Shown: piece by piece, positions 35,583 through 46,922 of the stretch | Layout of the letters: the number at the start of each line of letters is the position of its first letter | How positions within the stretch are numbered: the first letter of the stretch is position 1 | Source: Glandiceps talaboti | Lineage: Eukaryota > Hemichordata > Enteropneusta > Spengelidae | Length of the DNA: 64,000 nucleotides | Assembly: GCF_964340395.1 (NCBI RefSeq) | Contig: NC_135552.1 | Location: forward strand, 6,257,994-6,321,993 | Direction of reading: 5' to 3' | The notes under the pieces: generated by a model | What the model was told of the DNA's origin: nothing | The model's input: the letters and a program-made list of their open reading frames with translations, nothing else | Databases searched by the model: none | Program-made: the position numbers and the translations under genes

Positions 35583-35726
35583 TCCGGGCCAGTTATTGTT
35601 TACACACCAGACGATTTACAAGGAGCAGACATTGAAGGCACATTCCACGAACAAGAACCGTCACCATATACATCTAAATCTGAGGTATACAAAGTAGAAA
35701 AAAAGTACTCGGGAAAAAGACAATAA
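35583..35726 (+). pseudogene. C-terminal fragment of a transposon integrase (chromodomain type)
   Basis: The last ~48 codons of an open frame read as the linker typical of integrase proteins that end in a chromodomain: a VYTPDDLQG segment, EGTFHEQE, then EVYKVEKKYSGKRQ, where the chromodomain would start. The frame then stops and no integrase core is found upstream. Such proteins are known from Maverick/Polinton-like and related transposons of invertebrates. This is an isolated, non-functional tail. Confidence 0.5.
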
Positions 35727-35824
35727 AAGGAAAGCAATAGGGTTATGCAGGATACTAGAAATCGTATATTTCAATATAAAAATGACAATCTTGTCTTTGT
35801 TTTTTTTAAAGTATAATATATATT

Positions 35825-36350
35825 ATGTTTATGCCGGAAAATATGTTTAGAGCGTCTCATCAAACTAATCAAGATAGACCAACTGTGGAAGGAAATTTTC
35901 CTTTAGAATGCACATTAAATGAAAACATAAAGTATGATTTACATCGGCCATTTGATAAGACACTAGATTATGATATTAGAGACATATAGCTATTTATGTC
36001 TCACTAAGGAACATTTTGCAATAAAATTACGAGATATAATAATAAAAGGTTACATCCCAGTTCACAAAGACGCAGATGAGGCCAATACATGGTTAAGAGG
36101 GCCCAGTATGAAATATTGGGATCAACAATTAAACTTTGCAGTATGGATACTATCGCTAAAACTAGTTGTGGTATTTATCTATCAGACCTGAAGATATTCA
36201 AATGCAAGAATTGGATACTGAAGAAAATGTTGGAGAAACTTCATTCAGTGAATCACCATGCATAGAAAACAAACCATTATCTGAACTACAACAGTTTGAA
36301 AAAAGAACAAGATCAAAGTGTAATGATACCAAAATCACAACCAATAAATA
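35825..36350 (+). pseudogene. Broken gene of the same mobile element (capsid-like or unknown)
   Basis: A 54-codon frame from ATG 35825 ends at TAG 35987. Reading shifts to another frame at about 35985-36135 (contains WLRGPS and WDQQLNFAVW) and again at about 36160 (TSCGIY). The three pieces look like one protein interrupted by two frameshifts. I associate the phrase around LNFAVW and CGI with repetitive uncharacterised proteins of invertebrate genomes, downstream of integrase-type genes; a structural role is inference only. Further Gln/Lys-rich frames to 36496 may be more of it. Confidence 0.4.
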
Positions 36351-37164
36351 AGCGGGAAGATGAAAATCAATTAATATTAAAAAAGCAGTACCAGCAAAAT
36401 TTTAGCTTGGATATGGATATGGATACTATTAATGATAAATTTTATTTTATGAAAACGAAAGATATATTGGTTAATATGAAATTTATTGTATGCTAAAAAC
36501 AACAAAGTGGGCCATTGAAAACACCAGTAATTAATCAAAATAGTAAAGTTAGTTGTAGTATTTTTACAAACGCAGAATTTAACAAATTAATAACAGAATT
36601 AAAGGAGTCGAAACTGATTTTGATGTACAGGACCTTGACATATTAGCTGTTTTAGAAAGAGCAGATTCCATTGTGGATAATACCTTTTTCTTTATCGAAT
36701 GCATTTGTACAGATAGACTGTAAAGGTCAATGTGATAGACAGTGATTGCAGTAGGAATTGCTGAATCAGTGATTAAATATTTCCAAGCAGTCAAATTAAA
36801 CCTCTTACAAACGTGTGGTCTGTGCATAATTCTCTGCTTAATTTTAGTGTATAATTCTTTATGTGTGTAAATGAACACTATTTCTTTGAAAATCGACAGT
36901 TGATAATGTTGACATGCACTCATTCCCTGGACATTCCGCAAACATTCCTACATCAAATCAAAGGTAAAAACCATGAAACCCATAGCAGCAGTAGTAGTAA
37001 ATGTATTACTCTGATTTCCTGGACCATTCTATTTTCAGTGAATTTATTGTTTACTGGTTAAATTTGTTCAAATCTAGAATATTCATCGTAAATACAAATT
37101 ATACCTAATGTCGAATTTGGTTAAAATGCTAACAAAAACATCACATTTTCTTCTAGGAGCAATA

Positions 37165-40100
37165 ATGGAGACGAAACGATGTTTTTGCATGGTGTTGTTC
37201 ACATCAGTTATATCAGTATATGTAAGTAGTCAAGCTGATTAAATTCTGATGTGGTGAAAACGGCTAGATGTCTTTTATTTTACAACTTCACATTAATACT
37301 GGAATTGGAAAATAAAACGAACCATAATCTTGATATTATCAGGTAGAGTGATAAGGTGCTTGAAAAACGCTATATTATAATTGTATCTTGTTTGCTAGAA
37401 ACCCTCAATAACAATTAAGTTAAAATGTGTTAATTGTTAAACATTTCAATGCCAGTATATATTAATCCGATTTTAAAGCTAATTATGTGAAAAAATGCAG
37501 AATATATGTTATTTTTGCTTATTTACATAGATGTATTCAACAGAAGCAGCGACAAATATATTATGGTTACCAAGACGTCAAAACCATTACTGAAATTGGC
37601 GGTAAGTTTATTTCATATTATTTCACATGTATTCAATACATACACAAAGTACTCGTAGTCAAATTTATTCGAGCCAATATGCAAGAAAGTATGCCTCACT
37701 ATTTTGTCACATGAGGGCGTCCTTTGCCTGAATTAAACCACCGATCTATATATATCTAGTTGACGCTATAATCTTGAGTTTTGTTCAGTTATACATGGAC
37801 ACAAAAGTTGAGAGATGTAACTTTTACCAACAAATTACAAACTTTGACACGAGCAGCACATTTAACAACTTCACATTGATTCTGGAATTGGAAAATAAAA
37901 TGAACAAGAAGTAAACTTAATGCCTCCCGTAAGGGCAAATCCCTAGATTTTTGTTCCTACACGCATTATTGGATTGCAAAATGCTGAGCTATAGCTATTA
38001 TACATGATGTACCCTTTGTACTTCTTTACCATCAATGCATGTATAAAAGTTAAAGTTTGCATTAAAAATATTGCCTTAGCTATGAAAAATGATTATTTAT
38101 GCAAATTACACATCACAATTAAAAACTACACAAAACTACATCAGACATGTGTGACTTTATTTGGTATGGTTGGTGTATGTGTAAGTTTGCATTCTTAACG
38201 AGATCCGCTAGTTTCCTATCAACCATAGATTCCATATTAAACTGTGCATGTGTATAGAATATATGACAATGAAGTCGGGAGGTCACATAGCCCTAAGAGC
38301 TAGAAACCGCCAAAAACAGGTAATATCACCAATATCTAAATTTTCATAAAATTCATACATTCTAAAATCCTTCCATATTTTACAATAAAAATACACTTTT
38401 CATTCCATTTTGCTGTCCAACAGTAACATACTTAAATGATATCGTCAAACATAGTATCACGGGTTTTGAGTTATCTTTAGGGTCTATAAATATAATTTTT
38501 CATTCAGAATGCTGTATCTATAGAGAATTAGACGAAATATACTAGAAGTAACCATATATTTTTATCTGAACTCTCAATAAAGTGTAATTTTGTAGCTTTA
38601 TGTTTTCAACAAATAGAAAAAAAATGGTCACCATATTATTCTTCAGCCCATAAAGTATACCACGTCCCTTATGTAAAAAGTGTTATTTAGGCGCGTGTAG
38701 ATGGTCCGCGCCGTGATTAACCTTTGACCTTAGGCCTAATAAAAATAATTGTGTGGTTCCGGTTACGCTCAATTTTAGAATATTTGGAGTAGGTAGATTT
38801 TTTATTTTATTCAGGTTTTCCATTATTGTTCAAATGGTCTGCCTGTTATTTATTTCTTCCTATCAGATGTGCAGCCATTACAGTTTGGAATAACAGTTTT
38901 ATTTTGTCTTTTGAAGTTGATATGAGTTTCCACATGTACTATTTCTCATGAGACTTCACAAGTTTTGCGATTTTATTTTTTTTTTGTCGAATACGTAAAA
39001 ACAAAGTTTAGAGTTGGCAGTGAAAAGCTAGGTGTGGTCGGGTAACCGAAACCAAACAATTATTTTTTTTAGCCTAAGGCTTATCCATGGAGTCATAGTA
39101 TAACTCCTTTTATTTTGTGCTCATTTGGTAATTTTCTTCCCAATGTGCCAACTTATATGGAATTTGAAGTTCGCATTCTTAAGATACAGCCTAAGTATTG
39201 AAAACCGATAATTACTAGTATAAAGTTCATGTGACATGTGCGCATTTTTATGGTTGACATATGTACCAAATCATATAAAATTTGAAGCTTGCGTTCTAAA
39301 GGTAAAGCCTAATTACAGAAAATAATTAATTGGACAAATTACTAATTGAAATTTTAAAGAAAGGTCTTCGCCCTTATGTATGAAACGGTAAATATATATA
39401 GCATTGTGTTGTTTTTGTAATTGTCGTTTGAATTAATCGTCTCCAATTGCCTTCACGTCAAGTTATTTTTCCTCACTAATTATCTAGGGACCGGTCTTGT
39501 CTATTATCTTTTGCAGACAGACCCAACAGAGGAAATTTCAGTGGCAGAATTGCATAGCAGGAGAAAGCGTTTATCAGATGCTATGTGCTACAACAAGTCA
39601 CGTAGTACAATATCAAATGTCAATTTGAGAAGAACAGAAATATTTGTAGACCACAAACACAAGTTTATGTTTTGCATAATTGCAAAGGTAGGGGCTTCAA
39701 ATTGGAAAACTACGTTCCTGAATCTCTCTGGTAGTTCGTTGGACCCAAATAGAATTATTCATCATCAACAGTTTCTATTTCTGCGTGCTATGTCACAAGC
39801 TGACCAAGAATATGCATTAAGAGAGTATTCGAAAGTGATATTTGTTCGCCATCCTTTTGAGAGACTGCTGTCATCCTTTATAGATAAATTTATACAAGAA
39901 CCCGAGTTCTCATTTCAGAAACGATATGGTGTACAGATTCGAAATTCGCCTTCTCATACAAAATCAAATGACTCGAGAAAGATAACATTTGATAAGTTTG
40001 TCAATTTTGTACTCCATTATCGAGTTGACAACATTCACTGGTTACCGTACACAGAATTGTGTTTACCTTGCAAAATCAAATATGACTACATCGGAACGTT

Positions 40101-40389
40101 TGATACATTACAATCCGACGTAGAATACATATTTGGAAAGCTGAATATAAGTCTCAACTACCCAAGCAGTGCTGGGCATGCAACAAACAGTTCCAAACGA
40201 ACTTTTGAATTCTACAGACAACTGACTCCTGGACAAATACTTAAACTTTATGACAATGCATGTATTCGGATGATTTTAAGATTTTCCAATACAACTTTCC
40301 ATGTGACTACTTTTCAAATTCTGCTGTATGAAGGACCGTATTTTGTGCTATGTTACTACAGTCAAATTTTAGTTCTGACTGTACAGTAA
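37165..40389 (+). pseudogene. Carbohydrate sulfotransferase (HNK-1/CHST8-14 family), copy A, probably decaying
   Basis: Exons 37165-37221, 37531-37601 and 39517-40389. Exon 3 encodes the sulfotransferase domain: 5'-phosphosulfate loop CIIAKVGASNWK, 3'-phosphate loop VIFVRHPFERLLSSF, then HWLPYTELCLPCKIKYDYIG, as in type II Golgi enzymes that move sulfate from PAPS to glycans. Two changes break it relative to copy B. Exon 1 lacks 16 bases before its donor, so it ends in phase 0 whereas exon 2 needs phase 1, and splicing as drawn gives an early stop in exon 2. A 5-base insertion (40255-40259) shifts the last ~24 codons, replacing the conserved DDFKIF..YNFPY end with an unrelated tail to 40389. 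The catalytic core alone is still open, so a truncated product cannot be excluded. Confidence 0.8.
39150..39360 (+). repeat. Octamer-core repeat, diverged tandem units (unit A)
   Basis: Two to three ~130-base units: 'ATATGGAATTTGAAG', 'GCATTCTTAAG', 'GCCTAA(T/G)TA', 'GAAAA..ATTAATT'. It is the counterpart of the array at 50940-51350 upstream of exon 3 in copy B. Confidence 0.65.
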
Positions 40390-42706
40390 CAAAGAGAGTG
40401 TCCAATTCGAATTTATTGGGTGTGGCTGGAGGATTCTCCTTCAAAGTGATGCTTTTTATAGTGACCCCTTCAAAAAAGTTAAAGTTGTTTACCAAATATT
40501 CTGGATCTACGACTTAATTACTGAAAGTCATTTAATTATGCAAATTACTCATGCCCTTACAGGAGGCTGGTTATAGTTTCGATTTCACATTAATTTCCGT
40601 CAGTAATGCAGAAAATTTTAGCTTTTACTAGAAAAATAGCGACAAAGGCGTTGTACACAACAGATTTTGAAATCCAAGTTATTTTATAAATAAGTTTTAC
40701 CTTTTAGTATATGTAGATATACCAAGTAGTTTTGAAGTTTTATTTTTTACCAAATCTGCCTCCGAAGTAAGTAAAAGCCTGTAGCTGGACTGATACTTGT
40801 TCTGCTTACAAACCCTATCTACATTAATATGTTTACAGGGGATTAAAATTTCTTCAGCAGGTTTGTTTGTAATTCAGGTCTTGTATCCAAGTTCTTGATC
40901 TTCTCTGAATTTCTTAATATGGATCTTCAGGTACTATACCTTTGGTCAAATTCGTCATATTTTTGCATTAACTTTCAGTAACCTTGTAAGATTTCGTCTA
41001 CTCTTTTTGATATTGTTCTGCAGTTATTTATGCTGAGCTAAAACTGAATTAAGGGTATCAAAGCGTATGATTGAATTTAAGAGACCTTTAATCTAACGAT
41101 GTGTAAAGTGCAATCATCCTGCCAATTCAAAGGGTGACTTTACTTAATTCAACGTTTCTCGTGACTTGACTATATTTCTATAACCCGCAATTGAGGTTTG
41201 CAAATCACAGGTGGCAGTTTTTCAAGTCGCAAATGACAGTTGCAAGTCACAGGTCGCAGTTTTTTAAGTCGCCGTTGCTGTCCTCACTGGTCTTCCATGT
41301 ATTTCTTCATCATGGCGAGTTTATTTTTAGTGGACGCCCTCTATGGTAGGATGAGAGAAAAAATCAAAAATCACTAATCATCGGTATAAATTGTCAGATG
41401 ACAACCCCACCAGTGCGTATCTGAGCGAAAATTATCGTTTATTGCTGAAATTCGGGAAATCTGATAAAACACATAAATCAATAGTTCCCTTCTGACTTCC
41501 TGTCTGACTTTCTGTGAACCAGTTTTCCTTTTCCATGAAATAGACAGTTTCTGCTCTGTTATTGGGATGGATTTCTCCCTTGGCCGCCTTAAATTCTTTG
41601 TCTGTCATATTCATGTAACTTCTGGAAATTTTTAATTTACATGAAAATAGTGTTCAACCAACTCCATACTCGGCATAACAATCATTATGATTTTCAATAT
41701 CAGTATGTGCCGCTTGTCACACTTTGTGCACTAAACAATTAGGAAGACGTGTAGTCACTAGTCATGTCAACGTAGTTTCTTTATTCTTAGTTCCTTTACA
41801 AGAGCTGTGACAAAAGGAGAAGGAGGAAGGCTAGAAGCAGTGTCATCATGAATAATCCACTCATAAAGTCGACTGTAAGTATATTTGATTTTAGTTAGTA
41901 GGGTGTTATAATTATTTATCTTGACATAGGCAAAGGACATCCACTGATAGAAATAAACGAGACTGTAAATGCGATCTCAGAGTCTATAACAAATTGAAGT
42001 TGTAACGATTTGTTTATATATATATACTTTAATGAGGACACATATTGTTGTCTTTATACACGAGTGTCATATCATTCTTCTCAAATTCTTGTTATGTTTT
42101 TTTTTTATTTGCTTACTGCCGTAAACTTGAATATCTTTCTAATATCTGCAAAGTCCTGTGTGGGTATTGGTCAAAGTATTTCCTGCTTTCAATAAAGTGG
42201 GCATGTTATGGGTTTTCTTTTGTGTTTCCATATTGCAAATAATCAGCTAAGAAAAATAATAGACAACAAATCCAGTTTACCCTTCCCGTCTGCCGGACTA
42301 TTGTCGTAAACAATCATTTTGATATATTTAACATGTCCGAAAAGTAGAATTTATTCCGATAATTCCGAAATACGATATTTTGGATCGTAACACCATGTCC
42401 TAGCTTCACAGATAACATATTCCTCATTTTAGTAAATTCAATATTTTAACTACATCACATGTCCCACTTTGACTGAAAGGTCAACAGACTCTCTCAAAGA
42501 TATCGGATTCAGACCACAAGATTCCAAGCGTACTCTAGTACATGAGACGACAGTCTGCATTTCATATATAACTAGGATTCATAGTGATAATTTATCAATG
42601 TTTTGAGAATAGTCAGTAGGGCATGGTAACACCTGGTTTGCATTAATTATTTGGCAATACACATGCGTTATGTAAATTTGAACTTTAATGACAATAAAGA
42701 TAAATG
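40332..42706. other. 3' flank of sulfotransferase copy A
   Basis: No further exon. One octamer-core repeat unit lies at about 40500-40570 (TTATGCAAATTACTCATGC, followed by CTTACAGGAGGC). The minus-strand open frame at 41432-41614 is not preserved in unit B and is probably chance. Confidence 0.5.
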
Positions 42707-42792
42707 ACACTAGAAATTGGCAGCAGGCACTTCACTTCGTGGGAAGTCAATGAACGAGGCTAGAGGCGAAGTGCTTGCCATGGTTCTAGTGT
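42707..42792. repeat. 86-nt imperfect hairpin, unit A copy
   Basis: ACACTAGAA..TGGCA..GCACTTC on the left pairs with GAAGTGC..TGCCA..TTCTAGTGT on the right, around a ~34-base inner part. It is identical over all 86 bases to 56945-57030. It could be a MITE-like foldback or an RNA hairpin; nothing shows transcription. Confidence 0.6.
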
Positions 42793-43192
42793 AGACTTGG
42801 CTTCAACATAAACTATGTGTAGTTTGAGCTAATTCCCTAAAATTCAAGTAATGATCTCGGTACAGAAGTTGGATCGGTACATAAGATGTGAGATGTGAGA
42901 GTGATTCGAGTGTAGTTACTTGATCTGTCAGCTGAGTGCGAAGATCACAAAGTAACACTAGCATACAATGTTATAGCGTGTAATAAACGAATTAAATTAC
43001 CAATGAAATAAAAAAAAATAATATTAGTTTCTGTAGCTCATATACCTGCAAAGTATATCCGTATATAATCACGCTATTCATGTTCTCTCAGATCGTTTTA
43101 CATGTGGCTTGAGGTTCAGTTAATAGGTCCCCACCACTGTCTATGGTTGAATGCAGTTTGAAAGTACACATATGACTGTCACTAAATTAAGA

Positions 43193-43224
43193 CATAGACC
43201 CTCCACCAACGTGGAGGGTCTATG
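43193..43224. repeat. Perfect 14-bp-arm hairpin inserted in unit A
   Basis: CATAGACCCTCCAC, loop CAAC, GTGGAGGGTCTATG. In unit B (about 57425) the corresponding AAATTGAGAGAGG site has no hairpin. In A the hairpin is flanked by ATTAAG on both sides, which looks like a 6-base target duplication. Confidence 0.85.
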
Positions 43225-43689
43225 ATTAAGAGAGGTATAATATTCCGACAACTTGACCAATACTTTTATGTTTATCGATTCGGAATCTTAGTACACTTTG
43301 AGTGAGACAACGAAAATGTACATTGCGAGGAAAATAAAAGTATTCTTTTGTGATCTGAAGTCGAGTAGGGCACATTTTGATCACAGATGCCTCATAGTTT
43401 CTGAATTTTGACTTTTTTGTTTTAAGGGGTGACAGTTTTTGTTTGAAATATTTACGTGAATTGTGAACTGTATTGGCAAAGTCTCGGCTTTCGTACATTT
43501 GCTAACAGATATAGAGCATCAGTAATTATCATTAGTTTAAGCACATTCGCTTTAGCTTGAGTGTAACGCACTTTAACGCCCACTTATCGAAATGGGGGCG
43601 GGGGGTCTTTATACATCCCAAGCAGGTACACAGCACATTAATCTGAAAGACAGGGTTAGTGTTAAAAGCCCATGATATAAATCATTGAT

Positions 43690-44200
43690 TATTATTGAAA
43701 TCCAAGTCAGCTTTTGACAATTTTGTCTGGTGACATCCGGACAGAATCGGCCATTACCGACTCCATCTTGAAAGTGACGCCCACTTTACGTAGTTGTCTC
43801 AATAAAGAGTCCCCACAGTACATTGCTCACAACAAAGATGGCGCTATTTGCGAAGTGGCGTATGCCCATAGCACTACTGAACCTTATCAGTTTAGTTGTG
43901 CTAAAAATGAAGAAAATATATTTTAAAGCCCTAAATATTTTTTTAAACCCTACAACTAATATTTACAAAATGGACAACTAAAATAAAAAAATTTGTAAAA
44001 AAATTCCAATTTAAAATATCTGTTCTTTTAATTTGTTCTACTCGGCTTGCCATAGCCAACAACCAAATCATTAAGTAGAAACATGTTTGAACTGTATGCA
44101 TACTTGTCGTGCTCATAACAACGTGCCGTGTAATCCAGAAAGACGTCGCCTCCTTAGCTTATCGACGATTTATCGGAATGTTGAGGGACAAGTGTTACGG
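43690..44200 (+). mobile_element. Segment X with Helentron-like terminal hairpin, unit A
   Basis: The block from CAAGTCAGCTTTTGACAA to the AGACGTCGCCTCC region contains TAGCACTACTGAAC, a short loop, GTTTAGTTGTGCTA, then AAAAAT. This is a small 3' hairpin followed by A/T, resembling Helentron 3' ends. In unit B the same block is present but sits on the other side of the (GA)n segment (58600-59220). Confidence 0.5.
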
Positions 44201-44724
44201 ATGAGAGAATACAACTTTTTAATATTCGCTAAGTTTTGATGTTTTGCTAGGTCACCGTGAACTCTCAGCTGTCATGAATTAATACTTAGAACAAATGTTT
44301 GCATTTCGCGAATAGTATTCTTCTAAGATGACAACATTGAGTTATTAAAAGATCGTTGATGTCAAATAATGACTGATTACAGACGGTTGGAAGAACAATG
44401 GCGTGATCACATTGTTTGGCTAGTTTTCATATTTGTCAATATCATTTGCATTGAATTAAGGCGACGGCAATACTTCCGTTTTAGTCATTTATGGTGCTGA
44501 TTACTTTATCACCCAATCATTTGAGTATTGTATATTTTATGTTTATAAGAATTTGATGGAATAATAAAAGTTTGGATTCAGTCTTTCGAAGAGACGGTCC
44601 GAGGTCAGGAGCTTCGATCTGCTCCGTGGCCACTTCCAAATGATCCAGGTTAACCATGAACATTAATTGTGTGTATAGTGTCTGAGCTAATTCTCTAAAG
44701 TCCAAGTCGATCCCGTGTACAGAG

Positions 44725-44832
<108 letters not shown>

Positions 44833-45489
44833 AACATTGAAGGAGGGTTACCTTAACAGCAGAGGTTTCCACACCTCAATTGTTAAACAAGGTTAATGTT
44901 TTGTGGCCCAGAACAAATATTGTTCACCTACGATCTGACCCGAGTACTAGAGTTTTAAAAAATAGTAAACCATTGTCAATAACCTGACAAAGTGTGCAGT
45001 TGTACAAACAAGTCAGCAGTTGGGATATTGCCAGCCAACAGGATATCTCGGCCGTGGTTGTCCTCACCAACTGTGCATACATGTTTGAAAGTCGTCTATG
45101 TTTATTAATTTGCAAATTACAGTTTCAGGTAAGTCTCATTTAATTGTTTAATGTTATTCTCATCATTCCGTAGCTACTACGGAATCATGTGTAACGTTAG
45201 AATGACTAACCAAAGCAGTGTACAAGTGCAAACTTTAACTGTTACTCAGACCACAGGCTACAGGCATACAGGCGCCCCAAAAAATCACGCTCCCTGAAAT
45301 GAACCCAAGATTTTTTGTATCGTGATATTGTCTCCATGCAAACTGCTTTATAGTTTTATGCAATACATAATCTCTGTTCCATTTCCCTCTAACTCTGTGT
45401 TCAGGTAAGACACAGGCTTCAAGTTCACGAGTATGCAGGAATAACAATGTCTGCTGCATGCCTTCCAGGGGCGGTTTGCTTTAGCAATC

Positions 45490-45714
45490 CAATCTGATTA
45501 AAATCCGATGTAGATATCGGCTAATCGTTCATTGCTATCTTATCTTCGTTATTTTGCCTGAATTGACCTTCTTAGTACATGTTTACATTTTTAGCCTGAT
45601 CGCCTCCTCCAAAAAATGTAAACATGTACCAAAAAGGTCAATTCAGGCAAAATAACGAAGGCAAAATAGCAATGAACGATTAGCCGACATCTACATCGGA
45701 TTTTAATCAGATTG
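45490..45714. mobile_element. 225-bp MITE with ~100-bp inverted arms
   Basis: Ends CAATCTGATTAAAATCCGAT and its complement (ATCGGATTTTAATCAGATTG). The arms run inward to TGTTTACATTTTT/AAAAAATGTAAACA. It is flanked by the 10-base direct repeat TTTAGCAATC (45480-45489 and 45715-45724). Unit B has a single TGTAGTAATC at the same site (59886-59895), so the insertion postdates the duplication. The 10-bp target duplication would suit Mutator-like families, but assignment needs a database. Confidence 0.9.
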
Positions 45715-46467
45715 TTTAGCAATCCTGCAATTCAGAACATAGCTGTAAAAAGACATTTTTAATGTTTTGTCAAATAGTAAAATGTATTGAAACACCATGC
45801 AGCCTAGATATACGGGCCATAACAAAATATGCTACGTCATTGCAATGTTGACATCAGCAATCAAGTATGTTTTGACTCTTTTTACGGGTCAATTTGACAT
45901 AGCATACGTAAGTGTGAGACAGGTATCACAAGGTACAATTCGTGTTGGTAAAATTTGATTCGCCCCTATACTACAACATACAAACTTGCACTCAACTCGA
46001 TTGAGGTGAAAGCAATGTGCACCATATGAGATGTGTCCGTCTACGGACAGAGCACTGACTACACTGTCAATTACGTTCATATTGAACCTACGCCCTACAC
46101 ACATAGTCACTCGACCTTCAAGCTTCTATTTAAAGTTATATTTTGGCGAAACGTTGAGATTAAATTACCGCGATATACTACGTTATACCTTTCCGACTCT
46201 TCCCTTTTGTTTCAACTGTGCTCTTAATTTCATTTAGCGGACACGTTTTCAGTTAACCAGACACTTTTACACAAAAAAGTGTCCACATACCGTTAGGGAG
46301 CCGTTATTATTTGAATTTAAAATTAGTCCTTATTTAATGTGTCCATTTTGAAATGTATGGATGCAACAAATTCATTCAGCCTTTATATGTTTCAGAAATA
46401 ACGCTATATGAACAATCTGGTTTAGGTCTTATAATGGTGGAAATACAGTGTATATTTCCTGACTAAG

Positions 46468-46572
46468 TGGCTTCCACTATAGCATTCTTCAATAGAAGTT
46501 TTTGTATTTCATTCTGGATAATATCTTTTTCTTTATCACTGAAAGTAATTTCCTTAGGCGACTGCATTTGTA
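46468..46572 (-). pseudogene. Small reverse-transcriptase fragment (DIRS/gypsy-like)
   Basis: On the minus strand the frame reads ITFSDKEKDIIQNEIQKLL followed by KNAIVEA, typical of the start of the RT domain in DIRS-like and some gypsy-like elements (..EE..I..EI..LL.KG.I). A shorter diverged match (KEKGII) is in unit A at about 36690. Only ~35 codons remain. Confidence 0.4.
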
Positions 46573-46922
46573 CAGACAGACTGTAAATCAATGTGATAGC
46601 CAGTGAGTCTAGTCAGACATTAAATCTTTCCAGCAGCCAAATTAACCTCCATTGTCAAAAAAGGTGTAGTTCACCTGCATCAGGGGTGTTCACTTCTCCC
46701 CTTCTTTTTTTGTGGAAATACCTTTTACAAACATTTGGTCTGTGCATCATGCTCTGCTTAATTTTAGTGTATAATTCTTTATGTTGAAATGAACACTATT
46801 TCTTTCAAAATCAACAATTGATAATGATGGCATCATGTACTCGCGCACGCCTACCCTGGATATTACCCAAACATTCCTACATCAAATCAATGGTAAATCC
46901 ATTAAACTCAAAGCAGCAGTAG

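Noticed and set aside
41432-41614. 60-codon minus-strand frame with protein-like composition
   Set aside because: The corresponding place in unit B (about 55740-55910) has indels that destroy the frame.
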